Assembly (NCBI RefSeq): GCF_046156175.1
Contig: NZ_JAYLVL010000002.1
Location: 868,001 to 932,000 of the forward strand
Reading direction: 5' to 3'
DNA length: 64,000 nt
From: Lacisediminihabitans sp046156175
Lineage (GTDB): Bacteria; Actinomycetota; Actinomycetes; Actinomycetales; Microbacteriaceae
The notes under the pieces are model-generated. The model was not told where the DNA came from and did no database searches. It worked only from the letters and a program-made list of their open reading frames with translations. Of the stretch, positions 60,722 to 64,000 are shown one piece after another. Each line of letters opens with the position of its first letter. Position 1 is the stretch's first letter. The position numbers and the translations under genes are program-made.

Positions 60722-61375
60722 AAACGCTATCGCCAACGAGCCAACGCCCCAAACCTGCTGCGGATTGGAAGCCGTCCTATCCCGCCGGATGGTTGACGGC
60801 GTGGGGAGGCTATCCTGAGGCTGGACGAATTACTCTCATCAACACCACGCAAGGGGACATTTTGCCGTCTGCAGCCCGCACAAACTCGGGCGACCCGCGG
60901 TCTGATGTGACAGAGCCCCTCCCGCTCGAGCTACCTACTGTGTCAGTCGGCGATGCCTTCGATCGAGCAAGTCGCCTCCCGCTGGCCTGAGTCGATTGTG
61001 TAGTGACGAGCCCACCCTATTGGGGGCTTCGGTCATAAGGACACGATCACAACGCCGAGCTGCTCACGGAATGGACTGCGGCTCACCCGCAGCTGTCAAA
61101 AGAGGCGTTTGCTTTGCATCCGCCTGGCTATGACTGGTACAGAAAACACGGTGGAGTGCTGGGACCTGAGCCTTACCCCGAGTGGTTGGTCGGCCATCTG
61201 GTTGAGGTCTTTCAGGCGATCAAGCCCTCGTTGAAGCCGGTTGACGTTCCCTTAGGCGATGGCCGCGTGGCGTCTCCGCCCATCCTTCATCGGTAGATGA
61301 AGGTCTAGGGCAAGTCACCAAATTACTGACATCGACAGCGGAGTCCCGGCTGCCACATCCGGGTTATTGCGCGGC
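60722..61375. other. Decayed region with one gene fragment
   Basis: No intact gene. A weak 65-codon frame (60793-60990, TTG start) lacks protein-like support. From 61039 to 61296 an open frame without ATG reads AELLTEWTAAHPQLSKEAF, then HPPGYDWYRKHGGVLGPEPY, then PEWLVGHLVEVFQAI; this has real-protein composition and may be a remnant cut by the TAA at 61036. Function unknown. Confidence 0.4.
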
Positions 61376-62065
61376 TCAGTTGATGAGGCTGACTGCGCGG
61401 GCTATGACGAGGGCGAGGATGACGAAGCCGCCGAAGGACTGTAACGACATGAGCAGCTTTGCTCGTGCGGTGAGTGGCATAGTGTCGGTAGGGCTGAAAG
61501 CCATCGAGTTGGATAACGAGAAGTAGAAGTAGTCGACGAAGCCTGCGGTCCAGTCTGATTTCAGCGACGAGCCGGCAGCCACTTCGACAATGGTGTCGTC
61601 ATCCTCGTCCTGGGGGAAGCGGAAGTCAGCTCGAGGGAGATCGGAGCGTTTCACCAGGGTACGAATCACCGGTCCGCCACGATCGATCTCCCAATAGAGC
61701 AGAGCGAAGCCGATGACGTTGGCCACCCATACCTGCAGCGCTGATTGCAGCAACGATGGTCCGTTGCTCTGCCCGGTGACAAGGACCGCGACGAGGGAAA
61801 CAAGGGTGACTTGGTTGGAGACCACCACGATTATCGCCAGCGACAGCGAGGCGACCCGGGACCAGGCGGTCTGTCGGTTGAACCGGTGCGGGTTGATGAT
61901 GATGAGCGGGATCAGCAGCAGGATGCCGATCGCCACGGTGATGTAACGCTGAACGGTGATGAGGTCATTCGGCAGTGCCCCGTACAGGGCGAGTGCGAAG
62001 ACGAGGGCCGCGACGGCTGGCCAGCGATGTTCGATGCGAGCGCTTCGGGACTCGTGCTGTTCCAT
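61376..62065 (-). CDS. Integral membrane protein, DUF1345-like
   Basis: 229 residues with about five helices: near 17-33, 38-58, 70-95, 103-122 and a last one near 205-225 (FGGFVILALVIARAVSLI). A re-entrant-like stretch YFYFSLSNSMAFSPTDTMPL before the last helix recalls DUF1345 proteins. An acidic loop (QDEDDDTIVE) lies between helices. ATG 62065. Function unknown; family call is from motif memory. Confidence 0.6.
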   Translation of the reverse strand: MEQHESRSARIEHRWPAVAALVFALALYGALPNDLITVQRYITVAIGILLLIPLIIINPHRFNRQTAWSRVASLSLAIIVVVSNQVTLVSLVAVLVTGQSNGPSLLQSALQVWVANVIGFALLYWEIDRGGPVIRTLVKRSDLPRADFRFPQDEDDDTIVEVAAGSSLKSDWTAGFVDYFYFSLSNSMAFSPTDTMPLTARAKLLMSLQSFGGFVILALVIARAVSLIN

Positions 62066-62622
62066 GGTCGGAGTTTAGGTCGCAGATTCGCTCCGAACAG
62101 CTTTCCACGGCAACGGTTTCGGGAGGGGGCAACAGCGTCGGGGTTGAAAGACCTAGTTTCTGCAGAGTAGGCGGTGCAGAGAGCGCCGAAACAGGCATCG
62201 TCGACGCCCGGTAACCCTCATTTTCAAGAAGTCGTCCGTCGCGGACTCAACGCCGTGCTCTCAACACCTTGGGGCAAGTTGACCACCCTGCGAATGGCGT
62301 TGCAGGTCGACAACTTTATTTCGGTAGAAACCCTCCCCGAAGACGTCGCAGGTGCGACGCGGTTTCCGTCGGGGACTCCAGCTGAGATGTCGAAGCTACG
62401 GCGCGAGCGCGTCTGAGAGGCGTGGTCTCACGCTCGGGAGGCACGGGTGCGCTGGAACCGTTCAACGCCGGGGCATTTTTCGTCTGGGATGACCTGGCCC
62501 AGCTCTTGGCTCACTACTCCGAGACCTTCGAGTGAACTAGGGTCGCACCCGAATCGCAGAAGTCGCTTTCGGCATCACGTCAACCCCTGCCCGGGCGAGG
62601 AGACCGAGCTTACTGTCGCAGT
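62066..62622. other. Intergenic region with weak frames only
   Basis: Two frames were considered: 62174-62416 (GTG, 80 codons) has no protein-like hydrophobic pattern; 62422-62535 (GTG, 37 codons) reads EPFNAGAFFVWDDLAQLLAH near its end and could be a gene remnant. Neither has a good ribosome site. Probably decayed sequence plus the promoter of the next gene. Confidence 0.35.
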
Positions 62623-62796
62623 ATGACCAGCGAAGCGACAAACCCTGACGAAATACCTAACGGCACTGGGGACGGCTACACAGATTCTGACGCGCCGGAC
62701 ACCGCCTCCGGTGGATCCGCTGATGATCGGACGGACCGACCACTTGTCACGGAACAGCCCGACGGAACTCCTGTGGACAATGTCTCAGGCGGCTGA
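62623..62796 (+). CDS. Small acidic protein ending in VDNVSGG
   Basis: 57 residues, very acidic and polar (EATNPDEIPNGTGDGYTDSD near the start), ending in EQPDGTPVDNVSGG. Short actinobacterial proteins with a similar PVDNxSGG tail exist, function unknown. ATG 62623 follows a gaggag-like purine tract at a distance, so the start is only likely. No membrane segment. Confidence 0.5.
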   Translation: MTSEATNPDEIPNGTGDGYTDSDAPDTASGGSADDRTDRPLVTEQPDGTPVDNVSGG

Positions 62797-62838
62797 CGAT
62801 CGCCCATTACTCACCGACCTTAAGCGAAAGGATTGATG

Positions 62839-63303
62839 ATGACTACCGCCGATTCGGGCGCTGATTCTCCCGACGACGCCCACCGCAGACCGGACGGGGT
62901 TTCTGACGCGACGGTGGAGGCGTTGGGGAAATTGTCCGAGGCGCTCGAAGTCGTCGAGCACGCCCGCGGGCTGCTGTACGGCTTCCACCGTCTGACCGGA
63001 AAAGCTGACCTGGCATTGGGAGAGGCCGTCGAACTGATGCGCGCCGCCGGACATACCCACATCGCCGATCGTATTGATGAGCTCATTGTCGGCCGGAATG
63101 TCATCGATGGGCGGTGGACCTTTCAGATCGTCGAGGAGTACGAGACGAACTACTATTCCGCATTCGTGAACGAGGAACGAGCTGCTCGGCAGACCCTTGT
63201 CGAGGGGAAGAAGCATCTTTTCGAGGCGGAGATGAAAGAAGCACGCCGAACCAACGGAATGCCCCACCATGAAGCTCTTCCGCCTGACCTGTGGGTCGGA
63301 TAA
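62839..63303 (+). CDS. Hypothetical soluble protein
   Basis: 154 residues, mostly helical: SDATVEALGKLSEALEVVEH, then ALGEAVELMRAAGHTHIADR and RAARQTLVEGKKHLFEAEM. Three successive starts (TTG 62833, ATG 62836, ATG 62839); the last has the best distance from gaaagga. No family recognised with certainty; similar proteins occur in actinobacteria. 42 nt after the small acidic gene. Confidence 0.65.
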   Translation: MTTADSGADSPDDAHRRPDGVSDATVEALGKLSEALEVVEHARGLLYGFHRLTGKADLALGEAVELMRAAGHTHIADRIDELIVGRNVIDGRWTFQIVEEYETNYYSAFVNEERAARQTLVEGKKHLFEAEMKEARRTNGMPHHEALPPDLWVG

Positions 63304-63332
63304 CCGCGTCCGGAGACGCATGCCGGAAAGTT

Positions 63333-63635
63333 CTACAGGGGCACTTCGCCGGTAAACACGAGCCCGCCGCCGCTGTTCGCCGACGCCGCCAAAGCGTCGA
63401 TCCATGACCGGTTGATCAGAATAGGTCGATTGCCGCTATAGCGGAATAGCAGGCTGCTTCCCGGAGACAACCAAATGCTGTTGCGACCGCCCCCTCTAGC
63501 CTGTGAGTTCGTCCAGGAGAATTGGAACGACTCGTGTCGCCGCAGTTTGGCAACGATGACGACCTGAAGGTGGGCAAGCGCACGGTCATCGAACGCAATT
63601 TCACCATTTACCGCGCCGTAATGGAGGCTACCCAT
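63333..63635 (-). CDS. DUF7882 family protein
   Basis: 100 residues with the full signature of a Microbacteriaceae-type family often mislabelled DNA ligase: LHYGAVNGEIAFDDRALAHL, then LRRHESFQFSW, then RNSIWLSPGSSLLFRYSGNR, then INRSWIDALAASANS. No ligase catalytic motif is present. ATG 63635 follows taggag. Function unknown; a good lineage marker. Confidence 0.85.
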   Translation of the reverse strand: MGSLHYGAVNGEIAFDDRALAHLQVVIVAKLRRHESFQFSWTNSQARGGGRNSIWLSPGSSLLFRYSGNRPILINRSWIDALAASANSGGGLVFTGEVPL

Positions 63636-63907
63636 GGGGACTCCTAGAGCCGGGGTCTGGGGCTCACCTCATAATAATCTTCAGCATCTTCCGTACTCAA
63701 GGCCGCGACCCGGGGGACGGGCGAACACTCGGACGCACCGGCACCGCCACGCCGCCCAACGATCGAGTCAGAAGCGGTAGTTGCCAGAGAGGGAACTGGC
63801 GCTCAGCAACGCCCGACTGTCATTACGCGGGGTCTGTGAACAGATCAACCCCTGCCTGCAGTCCCCGGAGGTTTCTAGATTGGTAGTGAGTGAAAGGAGA
63901 CAGGCAC

Positions 63908-64000
63908 ATGGGTGCTGACGAGAAAGCGAACAATGCCGCCAAGGATGTGGGCGGGAAGATCAAGGAGGGTGTCGGTAAAGCCACCGGCAACGACAGCAAA
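63908..64000 (+). CDS. CsbD family stress protein (partial, cut by window end)
   Basis: First 31 residues only: GADEKANNAAKDVGGKIKEG then VGKATGNDSK. This matches the CsbD repeat type, small hydrophilic proteins induced by general stress. ATG 63908 with a strong aaaggag site at 63893-63899. The 3' end lies beyond the window. Confidence 0.85.
   Translation, partial: MGADEKANNAAKDVGGKIKEGVGKATGNDSK

Noticed and set aside
62174..62416. 80-codon plus-strand frame
   Set aside because: No ribosome site, no conserved pattern and atypical composition; likely non-coding.

Overview
High-GC actinobacterial chromosome, almost certainly Microbacteriaceae. The evidence is the many GTG starts, a 32-residue bS22 ribosomal protein, mycothiol-dependent formaldehyde dehydrogenase, a BldC-like regulator, a menaquinone (men) pathway, a system II cytochrome c maturation operon, and a small DUF7882-type protein near the right end that is typical of this family. 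No rRNA or CRISPR array was seen; one tRNA (Tyr) is present.

Layout. 1-4.2 kb: three glycosyltransferases, one fused to HEAT repeats. 4.2-9.8 kb: SRPBCC protein, a secreted low-complexity protein with chaplin-like motifs, pseudouridine catabolism (psuG-psuK), photolyase and a nucleotidyltransferase-like protein. 9.9-13.8 kb: a promoter, palindromic operator and leader ORF in front of a tetronate-type operon (four-carbon acid sugar kinase, PdxA2-like dehydrogenase, GntR/UTRA regulator), then a convergent MarR gene. 14.2-15.9 kb: mycothiol formaldehyde detoxification pair. 16.0-19.6 kb: a two-gene exporter in which a secreted alpha/beta hydrolase, a membrane anchor and a BcrA-type ABC ATPase form one 906-residue chain, followed by its permease; this is the most unusual coding feature in the core region. 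19.7-30.5 kb: housekeeping genes (upp, tadA, proC, CDF transporter, Ktr potassium uptake, ArsR, BldC-like, bS22, HAD phosphatase, glutaredoxin-like, Dabb, YegP-like). 30.7-35.3 kb: phosphatase, TlpA/ResA, CcdA, ResB and CcsB, one tightly overlapping cytochrome c maturation operon. 35.3-39.8 kb: DUF952 fusion, DUF2207 membrane protein, MarR, luciferase-like oxidoreductase. 40-52 kb: menC, menE, menA, menD, menF, menG and a polyprenyl synthase, with a ferredoxin reductase, interleaved with PPK2 and small membrane proteins. Together with the ccs genes this supplies quinone and cytochromes to one respiratory chain. menB and menH are not in the window. 52-56 kb: cardiolipin synthase, YajQ, lytic transglycosylase, LacI regulator, tRNA-Tyr.

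From the tRNA-Tyr gene rightwards the character changes: lower local GC, decayed fragments and mobile-element genes. An overlapping pair (a tyrosine-recombinase-like protein lacking an expected catalytic Arg, and a DDE-type transposase) is divergent from a small predicted DNA-binding protein whose GTG start sits in a near-perfect 21-nt palindrome. Next come an XRE regulator, a possible MobC-like remnant with its hairpin, a membrane protein, and small genes ending with a CsbD-type stress protein cut by the window edge. This looks like a tRNA-associated accessory region, although its far end and attachment repeats were not found.
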